From: Burkholderiaceae bacterium
Lineage (GTDB): Bacteria; Pseudomonadota; Gammaproteobacteria; Burkholderiales; Burkholderiaceae
Reading direction: 5' to 3'
Length of the DNA: 41,125 nucleotides
Assembly (NCBI GenBank): GCA_017998575.1
Contig: JAGOCV010000001.1
Coordinates: forward strand, 1 to 41,125
Below the pieces are notes generated by a model, which was given only the letters and a program-made list of their open reading frames with translations, searched no databases and was not told where the DNA came from. Position 1 is the stretch's first letter. Every line of letters starts with the position of its first letter. Positions 18,152 through 26,152 of this stretch are shown one piece after another. The position numbers were made by a program, and so were the translations under genes.

Positions 18152-18292
18152 CGGATCCTCCGGTGGGTGGTGATGCGGGATGACACGGGCAGGGGCTGTG
18201 GATGGGGTCGAGCGGCGCGAAATATTTTTTCTGGCCGCCCATCGACCCCGCTGCCTCCCGCCGCGCGTGCAAGCTGATGTGAGAATCCCCGC

Positions 18293-18919
18293 ATGCCCGA
18301 CGCTTCGCGCGACGACGACCAACTGATGCTGGCCTACGCCCGCGGCGACACCGCCGCCTTCGACGAGCTGTACGCACGCCACGAGAGTGCGCTGCTGCGC
18401 TTCGTGCGCCGCCTGCTGGGCCAGCCGCTGGCCGCGCAGGCCGACGAGGTGTTCCAGGACACCTGGATGCGCATCATCGCGGCGCGTGCGGGCTACGTGG
18501 CGCGCGGCGACGAGGGCGGCGGCCGCGCGAGCTGGCGCACCTGGGCCTTCACCATCGCCCACCACGCGGCCATGGACCGGCTGCGCACCAGCGGGCGCGA
18601 AGTCACCCTGGAGATGGCGGATGACGCCAGCGACCCGATGGAATGGCTGCAGGCCTCGCTCGACATGAGCCACCCGGCCACCGAAGACGTGGCCTTCTGG
18701 CGCGCGGCCGGCCAGCAGTTGCTGGATTGCCTGGACGCCCTGCCCGATGCGCAGCGCGCCGCGTTCCTGCTGCACCACGAGGACGGCGCCTCGGTCGAAG
18801 ACCTGGCGCGGCGGCTCGCCCTGCCGTTCGAGACCGCCAAGAGCCGCCTGCGCTACGCGCTGCAGAAACTGCGTGGCTGCATGCAGTCGTACCTGATGGT
18901 GCTGGAGGCCAGGACATGA
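18293..18919 (+). CDS. ECF-type RNA polymerase sigma factor
   Basis: 208 residues with sigma region 2 (about 12-100: AFDELYARHESALLRFVRRLL, ADEVFQDTWMRII, RTWAFTIAHHAAMDRLR) and sigma region 4 (about 145-200: LPDAQRAAFLLHHEDG, SVEDLARRLALPFETAKSRLRYALQKLR). The two are joined by an acidic linker. There is no region 1 or 3. The ATG at 18293 is the only start giving the usual length. The stop overlaps the next start (ATGA), so the adjacent membrane protein is a likely anti-sigma partner. The divergent VWA lipoprotein gene is a candidate target. Confidence 0.93.
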   Translation: MPDASRDDDQLMLAYARGDTAAFDELYARHESALLRFVRRLLGQPLAAQADEVFQDTWMRIIAARAGYVARGDEGGGRASWRTWAFTIAHHAAMDRLRTSGREVTLEMADDASDPMEWLQASLDMSHPATEDVAFWRAAGQQLLDCLDALPDAQRAAFLLHHEDGASVEDLARRLALPFETAKSRLRYALQKLRGCMQSYLMVLEART

Positions 18920-20037
18920 GTACCCACCGCGCCGATCGGCCTGGCGCCTCCCCGTTGCGCGATGCACGTCTGGCGCGAGCGCTCGACCATGCGCCCGATG
19001 CGCACCTGCGTCCCGACGGCGCCGTGCGTGCGGCCGTGCTGTCGGCCGCGCGCGAAGCCGTGGCACCGCCGGCCGCGCCCGTGCGGGCCGGCTGGCGCGC
19101 CTGGCTGGGCGGCGGCCGTGGCACGGGCATGCCATGGAATGCGGCCTTCGCCACGCTGCTCGTCGCCGGCTTCGTCACCCTCTTGTGGCAGGGCGAGCCC
19201 GTACCCGATGCGCGCCTGGACACGCCAGCGCCCGCGGCCGAACCGGCTGGCGCCGGGCCGGCCGAAGTGCCCGTGGCGCCGGCCGTGTCGTCACCCGCGC
19301 CCGCACCGGCACCGGCACCGGCACCGGCACCGGCACCGGCACCGGCACCGGCACCGGCACCGGCACCGGCACCGGCACCGGCACCGGTTCTCAGGCCGGC
19401 GCCTCCATCGGCCGCGGAGCGTGGGCCGGCCCGCGACATGCGTGAAGCTGAAGCCTCGCGCCAGCGCCGCGCCGAGGCGCCGGCGATGCAGTCGGCACGA
19501 CCTGCGCCTGCATCTGCGCCGACAAGTCCATCGGCCGATGCCGCCGATGCCTTCGGTGGGCCGGCCGGAGCCCCGGCCGTTGCGGAGTCGGCGAGTCCGG
19601 CGCCGCCATCCGCGCCCCCGGCACCCGTCGCGGCGCCTGCCGCACCTGCGCCTGCCGCCCGCTCCGCCGCACCGATGGCCGCCCAGCGCCTCATGGTCGG
19701 AACAGCCGTGCCCGGCGACTGGACGCACTTGCGCGTCGCGCAACCCGGCGGGGGCGTGCTGGCGCTGGATCGTTCGGCGGCCGGGTCACTGCCCGACCTG
19801 CTGCGTGCCCTCAGGCCGTCGGCTGACCCCCCGGGCGTGGCAGCCGATGCGACTGCGCCCGCGCAGCGCATCGAACTGCGCCGGGGCGACGCCGTGCTCG
19901 GCACGCTGGAGCTGCAGGCCGACCGCTGGCGCTACCAGCCGCTGGCGGCCGATGCACCGGCGCGCACCGGGCGGCTGGATGCGGCTGCGGCTGCGGCCTG
20001 GCGCGCCGAACTCGCGCGTCTGGCGGCGCCGCGCTAG
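18916..20037 (+). CDS. Single-pass membrane protein, candidate anti-sigma factor with Ala-Pro repeat
   Basis: 373 residues. A cytoplasmic N-terminal part (1-73) contains short helices but no HxxxC-type zinc anti-sigma motif. One membrane segment follows (about 74-92, WNAAFATLLVAGFVTLLWQG), then a long Pro/Ala-rich periplasmic linker including 14 Ala-Pro pairs at 130-157. The compact C-terminal domain (about 255-370) contains WTHLRVAQPGGGVLALDR, QRIELRRGDAVLGTLEL and DRWRYQPL. Translational coupling to the sigma factor and the topology suggest an anti-sigma role, but no diagnostic domain is visible. The start at 18916 is fixed by the ATGA overlap. Confidence 0.75.
   Translation: MSTHRADRPGASPLRDARLARALDHAPDAHLRPDGAVRAAVLSAAREAVAPPAAPVRAGWRAWLGGGRGTGMPWNAAFATLLVAGFVTLLWQGEPVPDARLDTPAPAAEPAGAGPAEVPVAPAVSSPAPAPAPAPAPAPAPAPAPAPAPAPAPAPAPVLRPAPPSAAERGPARDMREAEASRQRRAEAPAMQSARPAPASAPTSPSADAADAFGGPAGAPAVAESASPAPPSAPPAPVAAPAAPAPAARSAAPMAAQRLMVGTAVPGDWTHLRVAQPGGGVLALDRSAAGSLPDLLRALRPSADPPGVAADATAPAQRIELRRGDAVLGTLELQADRWRYQPLAADAPARTGRLDAAAAAAWRAELARLAAPR
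19303..19386 (+). repeat. (GCACCG)14 hexanucleotide microsatellite
   Basis: Fourteen perfect tandem copies of GCACCG (84 bases). They are in frame in the membrane-protein gene and encode 14 Ala-Pro pairs. A change in copy number alters linker length by two residues per unit without a frameshift. The perfection of the array suggests recent expansion by slippage. Confidence 0.95.
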
Positions 20038-20072
20038 AAGAGCCCTGCCGCGCCACCGGGCTCAGGGCGCAT

Positions 20073-20849
20073 TCAACTGTGGTTGAAGGTGGCACGGCGC
20101 TTGTTCATGAAGGCATCCATGCCTTCCTTCTGGTCGGCGGTGGCGAACAGCGCGTGGAACAGCCGGCGCTCGAACATCACGCCGTCCGAGAGCGAACCTT
20201 CGAAAGCCCGGTTGACCGATTCCTTGGCGGCCATCACGGCCAGTTGCGAGAACTCGCTGATCTGCAGCGCGGCGCCCAGCGCTTCGTCCATCAGTTTCTC
20301 GAGCGGCACCACGCGCGACACCAGGCCCGCGCGCTCGGCTTCGGTGGCATCCATCATGCGGCCGGTGAGCGCCATGTCCATGGCCTTGGACTTGCCTACC
20401 GCGCGCGGCAGGCGCTGCGTGCCGCCCGCGCCGGGAATCACGCCGAGCTTGATCTCGGGCTGGCCGAACTTCGCGTTGTCGGCCGCGATGATGAAGTCGC
20501 ACATCATGGCCAGCTCGCAGCCGCCGCCCAGGGCAAAGCCGCTCACCGCCGCGATCACCGGCTTGCGCACGCTGCGGATGGTTTCCCAGTTGCGCGTGAT
20601 GTAGTCGCCCTTGTAGACCTCGGAGAACGTGTAGGTGGCCATGGCGCCGATGTCGGCACCGGCGGCGAACGCCTTCTCGCTGCCCGTCACGATGATGCAG
20701 CCGATGCCGTCGTCGGCGTCGAAGGCCTTGAGCGCGGCGCCCAGCTCGTCCATCAGGGCGTTGTTGAGCGCGTTGAGCTGCTTGGGCCGGTTGAGCGTGA
20801 CGATGCCCACCTTGCCTTCCGTGCGCACGACGATGTTCTCGTAGGTCAT
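20073..20849 (-). CDS. Enoyl-CoA hydratase
   Basis: 258 residues, the normal length for short-chain crotonase-family hydratases, which hydrate trans-2-enoyl-CoA in beta-oxidation. Visible motifs are the oxyanion-hole segments AAGADIGAM (about 62-70) and [15 protein letters not shown], with the first catalytic Glu, then [20 protein letters not shown] with the second catalytic Glu. Both glutamates are present, favouring hydratase over isomerase activity. AGGAG stands about 8 bases before the ATG at 20849. It is separated by 43 bases from the NRAMP-family gene that ends upstream on the same strand; common transcription is possible but not shown. Confidence 0.93.
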   Translation of the reverse strand: MTYENIVVRTEGKVGIVTLNRPKQLNALNNALMDELGAALKAFDADDGIGCIIVTGSEKAFAAGADIGAMATYTFSEVYKGDYITRNWETIRSVRKPVIAAVSGFALGGGCELAMMCDFIIAADNAKFGQPEIKLGVIPGAGGTQRLPRAVGKSKAMDMALTGRMMDATEAERAGLVSRVVPLEKLMDEALGAALQISEFSQLAVMAAKESVNRAFEGSLSDGVMFERRLFHALFATADQKEGMDAFMNKRRATFNHS

Positions 20850-20892
20850 GGGTGAAGTCTCCTGCCAAAAAAAACCGATTGTGGGGGAAAGC

Positions 20893-22179
20893 TCAGTACA
20901 CGAGCGAGACCAGGAACGCCACCGAAGCGATGCCCATCAGCGCCGTGGCCAGCCATCCGCCCAGGCGCAGCCGTCGGCCGATCGCGAAGCGGCCCATCAG
21001 CGCCTTCGAGGCCGCCATGTGCATGGTGACGACCATGATGGGAACGGCCGCGATCCCGTTGAGCACGGCCGCCCAGAGCAGCTCCTGCACCGGATCGACA
21101 TCGTTGAGATTGAGGGCCACGCCCACCACCACGGACGCGATAAGCACCGCGTAGAAACCGCGCGCCTGCGCCGTGGTTTTCTCCAGGCCCGCGGGCCAGC
21201 CCAGTGCCTCGGCCATGGCATAGGCCGAAGAGCCCGCCAGCACTGGCACCGCCAGCATGCCGGTGCCGATCAGTCCGGCGGTGAACAGCAGGTAGGCCAT
21301 CTCGCCCACCAGCGGGCGCAGCGCCTGCGCGGCCTGCTCGGTGGTGTCCACCTGCGTGATGCCGTGGCTGTGCAGCGCCAGCGCGGCCGTGAGCATGATG
21401 CAGAACGCGATCACGTTGGAGAACAGCATGCCGGCCCAGGTGTCGATGCGGATGCGCCTGAGGTGGGCACGGGCGTCGCGGGTGCCCATGTCATGCGGGC
21501 CGGCCTCGCCGCGCAGGGCATGCCCTTCGGCCTCCTGGCTGGCCTGCCAGAAGAAAAGGTAGGGGCTGATGGTGGTGCCCAACACGGCGACGATCATCAT
21601 CCAGTAGTCGCGGCCAGCCGACAGGCGCGGCACCAGGCTGTCGGCGAAGACGCGGCCCCAGTCGATGCCGCCGGCGAACAGCACGGCCGCGTAGGCCAGC
21701 AGGCTGAGCGTGAGGGCCTTGAGGACTGGCGAATAGCGCGACAGCGGCAGGAACACCTGCAGCCCGAGCGACACCAGCGCGAAGCCGATCAGCCACAGAT
21801 GCGTGGAGCCACCGGCCAGCAGGCGTGCGGCGCTGGCCATGGCGGACAGATCGGCGCCCAGGTTGATGGTGTTGGCCACCACCAGCAGCATCACCACGGC
21901 GGCCACCAGCGGCGCCGGATAGCGCTCTCGAAGGTTGGCCGCCAGACCGCGCCCGGTCACCCAGCCGATGCGCGCGCTCACCAGCTGGATCGATGCCATC
22001 AGCGGCAGTGTGAGCACCGTGGTCCAGAGCATGCCGGTGCCGAACTGCGCGCCCGCCTGGGTGTAGGTGGCGATGCCGCTGGGATCGTCGTCGGCGGCGC
22101 CCGTCACCAGCCCGGGCCCCAGGGATTGAAGGAAACCGGCCCTGGCGGGCGCGGGCGTCTTGTCTTCGTGTTCCGGCAT
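20893..22179 (-). CDS. NRAMP-family divalent metal transporter, atypical metal site
   Basis: 428 residues with about 11 hydrophobic segments and the NRAMP fold pattern: [23 protein letters not shown] in segment 1 (named here at residues 21-43) and [10 protein letters not shown] in segment 6 (202-211). Canonical Mn/Fe transporters have DPGN in segment 1 and MPH in segment 6. Here these read DPSG (32-35) and SPY (205-207), so the metal-binding Asn and the Met are replaced. This places it in a divergent branch of the family whose cargo may not be Mn or Fe. ATG 22179 is chosen for a short polar N terminus before segment 1. It lies 56 bases after the desulfinase-like gene on the same strand. Confidence 0.88.
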   Translation of the reverse strand: MPEHEDKTPAPARAGFLQSLGPGLVTGAADDDPSGIATYTQAGAQFGTGMLWTTVLTLPLMASIQLVSARIGWVTGRGLAANLRERYPAPLVAAVVMLLVVANTINLGADLSAMASAARLLAGGSTHLWLIGFALVSLGLQVFLPLSRYSPVLKALTLSLLAYAAVLFAGGIDWGRVFADSLVPRLSAGRDYWMMIVAVLGTTISPYLFFWQASQEAEGHALRGEAGPHDMGTRDARAHLRRIRIDTWAGMLFSNVIAFCIMLTAALALHSHGITQVDTTEQAAQALRPLVGEMAYLLFTAGLIGTGMLAVPVLAGSSAYAMAEALGWPAGLEKTTAQARGFYAVLIASVVVGVALNLNDVDPVQELLWAAVLNGIAAVPIMVVTMHMAASKALMGRFAIGRRLRLGGWLATALMGIASVAFLVSLVY

Positions 22180-22235
22180 GCAGCGGCCTTCGGGGCGGGA
22201 GTGGCCCGAGGTTACGCCGTGCCGGCGCGTTTGTC

Positions 22236-23282
22236 TTAGGGCGTTCTTAAGGGGGTGCCGCTGTCGTCGCGCAGTGCCTGGGCCAGCGGGCCCGCTGCGA
22301 CCCATTCGTCCACGCGCAGGGCGTGGCCGGTGAAGCCGTGGCGATGGAGGAAGTCGGCCTGCACCTGCAGCAGGGCCAGCCGGTCGGCATCGAGATCGGG
22401 GGCGAAGCCGGCGTGGAAGCCATCGCGGTAGGCCTCGCGCACTTCGGCGGCATCGCCACCGGCCTCGCGCTCCAGGATGGCGCGCACGTCGGCCGTGTGC
22501 TCGCGGGCCCAGCGGGCCGCGCGCAGCGATTCCTGCAGGAAGGCCACAGCCCATTCGGGCCGGTGCTGCAGCAGCTCGTCATGCACGGTGAGCGGGCGCG
22601 GCGTGCCATTGTTCACGCGCAGCCGGCGCTCGGGCAAGGCGTCGATTTCGATGGCCGCAACCAGCCCGGCCGCGCGCGCGGCGGCCAGGCCGCCCGAGCC
22701 CTTCACGTAGGCGGCATCGGCGCGGCCTTCGGCCACGGCCGCCAGCGCCATCCAGCCGGTGCCGGGCCGGCCCGCGCGCAGCTTGCCGGGCGGCACCGTG
22801 GCGCCGACCGGAACGTCGACGACCTGCACCGCGTCGAGCCCCAGGCCCGCATGGCGCAGCACCGATTCGAAGCCGGCCAGCGCCATCGCGCGCTGATGGC
22901 TGGCGTGGCGCTCGGCGGCCCAGCCGGGCACGGCAATGCGCCGGCCGGCCAGCGTGGCGGCGGTGACCGGCTCATCGGCGCGCGAGACGATGAGCTGGCG
23001 CTCGTCGATCCATGTGAGGCCGATGAGCCACGTGGGTGCGCCGTTCGCGCGCGCGACGATGGCCGGCACGTTGCCGCCCTCGCGCACGAGGCCGGGCAGG
23101 GCGTGGTCGTAGTGATGACGGGCGATGTGCGCGGGCGCGTCCTGCAGCACGCCCAGCGTGAGGCCCAGGGCCTGCGCGCGCTCGCCCAGCCAGCCCTGCG
23201 AGAACGCCAGGCCGCTGGCGGTGGGCACGGGGCAGCGGGTGTACCAGAGATCGGCCAGCGTGTCGGTGGATGTTGTCGTCAT
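22236..23282 (-). CDS. DszB-like desulfinase (ABC substrate-binding fold, no signal peptide)
   Basis: 348 residues with no signal peptide, so cytoplasmic, unlike the related SsuA-type binding proteins. TRCPVPTA (15-22) matches the NCPVPNA of Rhodococcus DszB, placing Cys17 at the catalytic Cys27. HHYDHALPGLVREGGN (56-71) matches the DszB segment with catalytic His60 and Arg70 (here His56/57 and Arg67). PVTAATLAGRRIAVP matches PITAAADLAGRRIGV, and the C terminus (RLALLQVQADFLHRHG) also fits. DszB cleaves 2'-hydroxybiphenyl-2-sulfinate to 2-hydroxybiphenyl and sulfite. The comparison is from memory. It is the last gene of an operon with an SsuD-like monooxygenase and ABC importer, so a C-S bond-cleaving step in organosulfur use is likely; the true sulfinate is unknown. 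Confidence 0.75.
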   Translation of the reverse strand: MTTTSTDTLADLWYTRCPVPTASGLAFSQGWLGERAQALGLTLGVLQDAPAHIARHHYDHALPGLVREGGNVPAIVARANGAPTWLIGLTWIDERQLIVSRADEPVTAATLAGRRIAVPGWAAERHASHQRAMALAGFESVLRHAGLGLDAVQVVDVPVGATVPPGKLRAGRPGTGWMALAAVAEGRADAAYVKGSGGLAAARAAGLVAAIEIDALPERRLRVNNGTPRPLTVHDELLQHRPEWAVAFLQESLRAARWAREHTADVRAILEREAGGDAAEVREAYRDGFHAGFAPDLDADRLALLQVQADFLHRHGFTGHALRVDEWVAAGPLAQALRDDSGTPLRTP

Positions 23283-23296
23283 GGCTGTGCCGAGCG

Positions 23297-24214
23297 TCAG
23301 TTCGCGTTGCCCCGCTCGTGCGCCGCATGCCAGTGCAGCAGGTGCCGCTCGACCGCGAGGAAGCCGTAGTTGAGCGCATAGCCCACGGCGGCCACGGTGG
23401 CGGCACCGGCATACATGCGCGCGATGTCCAGCGTCTGTTGCGCATTGAGGATGTAGAAGCCGATGCCCGAATTGCCGGCGATCATTCCCGAGGCGATGGC
23501 CAGCACCAGCGAGCTGGCCAGCGCCAGCCGCAGGCCCACGAATATCTGCGGCGCGGCGGCCGGCACCACGATCTCGCGCAGCGTCTGCCAGCCGGACAGG
23601 CCGAACGACGCGGCCGTGTCGCGCAAGGCCGCCGGCACGGCACGCGCGCCCGAGTACGAAGCGATCAGGATCGGCTCCACCGCCGACAGCACGATGGCGA
23701 ACACATTCATCTCGCGGCCCAGGCCGAGGTAAAGAATGATCACCGGGATGAACACGATGGTGGGCACCGGGCGCATCAGCTCCACCAGCGGCTCCAGCAG
23801 CGCATACACCACGCGCACGCGCGCCATCAGCACGCCCAGCACCAGGCCGATGACGGCGGCGATGCCATAGCCGTATGCCATCGAAACCAGCGTATCCGAG
23901 AGGTTGGCGGGCAGCTCGCCATGGCGCATTTCATGCAGCCACACAGTGGCGATGCGGCTGGGCGCGGGCAAGCCGGGCGAGGGGCTGACGGCGGCCCACG
24001 CTTCCCACACCAGCAGCAGCAGCGCCAGTGCGCTCCAGCCGAAGGCGCGGCGGCGGAAGAAAGCAAGGGGTGGGCGTGGATCGGCCTGCGCGCGGGTGGC
24101 GGGGACCACCGTGGCGTGCGGCGGAACTGCGGGTTGGGACGCCAGGGCAGCGGCAACGCTGCCCGCCGTGATGGACGGCCCCGTGGCGGAAACGGCGGCG
24201 GTGGTGGTCTGCAT
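23297..24214 (-). CDS. ABC transporter permease, sulfonate/taurine type
   Basis: 305 residues with a variable Ala/Thr-rich N-terminal extension of about 50 residues, six hydrophobic segments from about residue 55, and the permease EAA-like loop (DTAASFGLSGWQTLREIVVPAAAPQIFVG) that docks on the ATPase. The SsuC/TauC-type pattern MRPVPTIVFIPVIILYLGLG is clear. ATG 24214 is the first sensible start after the ATPase gene stop (29-base gap); no strong ribosome-binding site precedes it. It forms one importer with the ATPase and binding protein genes upstream. The desulfinase-like gene follows after 14 bases. Confidence 0.92.
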   Translation of the reverse strand: MQTTTAAVSATGPSITAGSVAAALASQPAVPPHATVVPATRAQADPRPPLAFFRRRAFGWSALALLLLVWEAWAAVSPSPGLPAPSRIATVWLHEMRHGELPANLSDTLVSMAYGYGIAAVIGLVLGVLMARVRVVYALLEPLVELMRPVPTIVFIPVIILYLGLGREMNVFAIVLSAVEPILIASYSGARAVPAALRDTAASFGLSGWQTLREIVVPAAAPQIFVGLRLALASSLVLAIASGMIAGNSGIGFYILNAQQTLDIARMYAGAATVAAVGYALNYGFLAVERHLLHWHAAHERGNAN

Positions 24215-24243
24215 TGGATGCGCGAAGGAACGGTGGGAAACGG

Positions 24244-25056
24244 TCAGGCGGCCAGGCGCGTCTCGCGCGCCGGCTCGGGGGTCAGCACGTGGTCGAGCAG
24301 CGCACGGCGCGATTCGAGATAGCGCGTCGATTCGCGCGTGCTCACCTGGTGGCGCGGTCGCTGCAGATCGATGGGCAGGCTGGCCGCCAGGCCCCGGCCG
24401 CGTGCGTCCATCACCACCACGCGGTCGGCCAGGTAGGCGGCCTCGTCGATGTCGTGCGTGACCAGGATGGCGGTGAAGCCGAGCTGCTGCCACAGCTGCA
24501 GCACCATGTCCTGCAACTGTGCGCGGCTGAGCGCATCGACCGAGCCGAAGGCCTCGTCGAGCAGCAGCACGTCGGGCCGTGAGGCCAGGGCGCGCGCGAT
24601 CGCCACGCGCTGCTGCATGCCACCCGAGAGCTCGCGCGGATAACGTCTGAGCGCATGGCCCAGGCCCACCAGGTCGGCCACGTGCGGCACGATGTTCACC
24701 GGCCCGCCGGCATCCACCGCATGGCGCGAGCCGAAGCGGATGTTGTTCTCCACCGTCAGCCAGGGCAGCAGCGACTGCGTGTAGTCCTGCGCCACGAAGC
24801 GCGCGCGCGGCGGCGGTCCCAGCACCGGCGCGCCGTGCACGTGTACCGCCCCGCTGTTCGCGCGCAGCAGTCCGCCGATCAGGCGCAGCAGCGTCGACTT
24901 GCCCGAGCCCGAGCGGCCGACGATGGCCACGAACTCACCGTGCCGTATCCGCAGCGACACGCCTTGCAGCGCCTGCACGCGGCCGTTGCGGCCCTGGTAG
25001 GCGTACGAGGCGTCGTCCACCGAGATGGCGAAGGCCTGCGATGCGCTTTGCGTCAT
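24244..25056 (-). CDS. ABC transporter ATPase, sulfonate/taurine type
   Basis: 270 residues with Walker A GRSGSGKST (about 47-55), Q-loop FVAQDYTQSLLPWLTV, signature LSGGMQQR, Walker B VLLLDEAFGSVD and switch His in LVTHDIDEA. The Q-loop followed by LLPWLTVENN is typical of the SsuB/TauB/NrtD group, which energises uptake of sulfonates, taurine or nitrate. It lies between the binding protein (22-base gap) and permease genes, consistent with one transcript. Confidence 0.94.
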   Translation of the reverse strand: MTQSASQAFAISVDDASYAYQGRNGRVQALQGVSLRIRHGEFVAIVGRSGSGKSTLLRLIGGLLRANSGAVHVHGAPVLGPPPRARFVAQDYTQSLLPWLTVENNIRFGSRHAVDAGGPVNIVPHVADLVGLGHALRRYPRELSGGMQQRVAIARALASRPDVLLLDEAFGSVDALSRAQLQDMVLQLWQQLGFTAILVTHDIDEAAYLADRVVVMDARGRGLAASLPIDLQRPRHQVSTRESTRYLESRRALLDHVLTPEPARETRLAA

Positions 25057-25078
25057 GGCTACGGGTCCGGGGACGGGT

Positions 25079-26080
25079 TCAGACGCGCGTGGCCGTGGCC
25101 GTGGGCAGCAGCAGCGGGCGCAGGTCGATGGCCTTTTTCACCGTGCCGTGCTTTTGCGCCACCTGCAGCCATTCGCCGGTGGCGGCCAGGTCGATCGGCC
25201 CCGAATGCGCGGCGTTGGCGTCGTCCATGCGCTTGATCGTGCCGGGCACCTCGCGCTCCACCGCGAAAAGGTCAACCTTGTCGTACTTGAGCGAGATGCG
25301 CGCCTTCTGCTCGGCGGTGTAGCCGTTGTAGCGGGCTGCGCCCTCACGTGCGGCACGCACGAAGCGCGTGGCGTGCCCGGCGTTGGCGCCCACCCAGTCG
25401 CGGCGCGAGAAGAAGCCGGCGGTGGTGGCCGTGGCCGGAATCTGTTCCCAGGGCCGGCCTTCGAGGATGCGCACCTTGAACTGCTGTTCCCATTGCGCCA
25501 CGTTCGGGTCGGCCGCGATGGCCGCGTCGATCTGGCCGTTGTGCAGCGCCGCGCCCACCGTGTCGCGCTGGTTGATCACGATGAACTGCACGTCGCTGGC
25601 GCTGAGGCCGAAGCGTTCCAGGTACAGCGTCACGCGCAGCTTGCTCTGCGCATGCGCGGCCACGCCGATCTTCTTGCCCTTGAGGTCGCGCGGCGACTGC
25701 ACGCCCGAGCGGGCCGAGGCGATGATGAAGTCCGAATTGCCGCGGCCGTTGGCCGACTGCAGGAAGGCGAGATCGAAGCCGTTGTCCAGCGCGCCGACCC
25801 AGGCGAACAGGTCGGCGAAGCCGATCTCCAGCGAATTGCCGACCACGGCGGTGAGGATGTTGGGCCCGCCAGCCAGCGTGACGAGCGAGATGTCCAGCCC
25901 TTCGCGTGCGAACAGGCCTTCCTCGATGGCGGTCTTCACCCCCGGAATGGAGCCGTGCGGCGCGCCCACGCGCAGCTTCACGGGGTCGGCCGCGAAGACG
26001 CGTGGCGCCGCGACGAGGGCGGCCGACGTGGCGGCGAGTTGCAAAAGCGCGCGGCGTGAGGGACGGTGGATGCTGGACAT
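25079..26080 (-). CDS. ABC transporter substrate-binding protein, SsuA type
   Basis: 333 residues with a twin-arginine-like signal peptide (PSRRALLQLAATSAAL, cleavage near 30) and an SsuA/TauA/NMT1-type periplasmic binding fold. Motifs include GVKTAIEEGLFAREGLDISLVTLAGGPNI, split here as VKTAIEEGLFAREGLDI and LAGGPNI, LKGKKIGVAAHAQSK and NQRDTVGAALHNGQIDAAIA. Family members bind sulfonates, taurine, nitrate or pyrimidine precursors. The neighbouring SsuD-like and DszB-like enzymes point to an organosulfur ligand. It is the first importer gene after the monooxygenase gene (72-base gap). Confidence 0.92.
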   Translation of the reverse strand: MSSIHRPSRRALLQLAATSAALVAAPRVFAADPVKLRVGAPHGSIPGVKTAIEEGLFAREGLDISLVTLAGGPNILTAVVGNSLEIGFADLFAWVGALDNGFDLAFLQSANGRGNSDFIIASARSGVQSPRDLKGKKIGVAAHAQSKLRVTLYLERFGLSASDVQFIVINQRDTVGAALHNGQIDAAIAADPNVAQWEQQFKVRILEGRPWEQIPATATTAGFFSRRDWVGANAGHATRFVRAAREGAARYNGYTAEQKARISLKYDKVDLFAVEREVPGTIKRMDDANAAHSGPIDLAATGEWLQVAQKHGTVKKAIDLRPLLLPTATATRV

Positions 26081-26152
26081 GGCTCTGGATGACGGTCGTC
26101 GTTGGAAGAAATGGAATCGGCGGCGCTTGCGCGCCGGCCTTGCGTCGTTTGC

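Noticed and set aside
19303..19386. Tandem GCACCG array considered as a CRISPR or replication iteron
   Set aside because: Units are contiguous hexamers without spacers and lie in frame inside a coding region, so it is a microsatellite.
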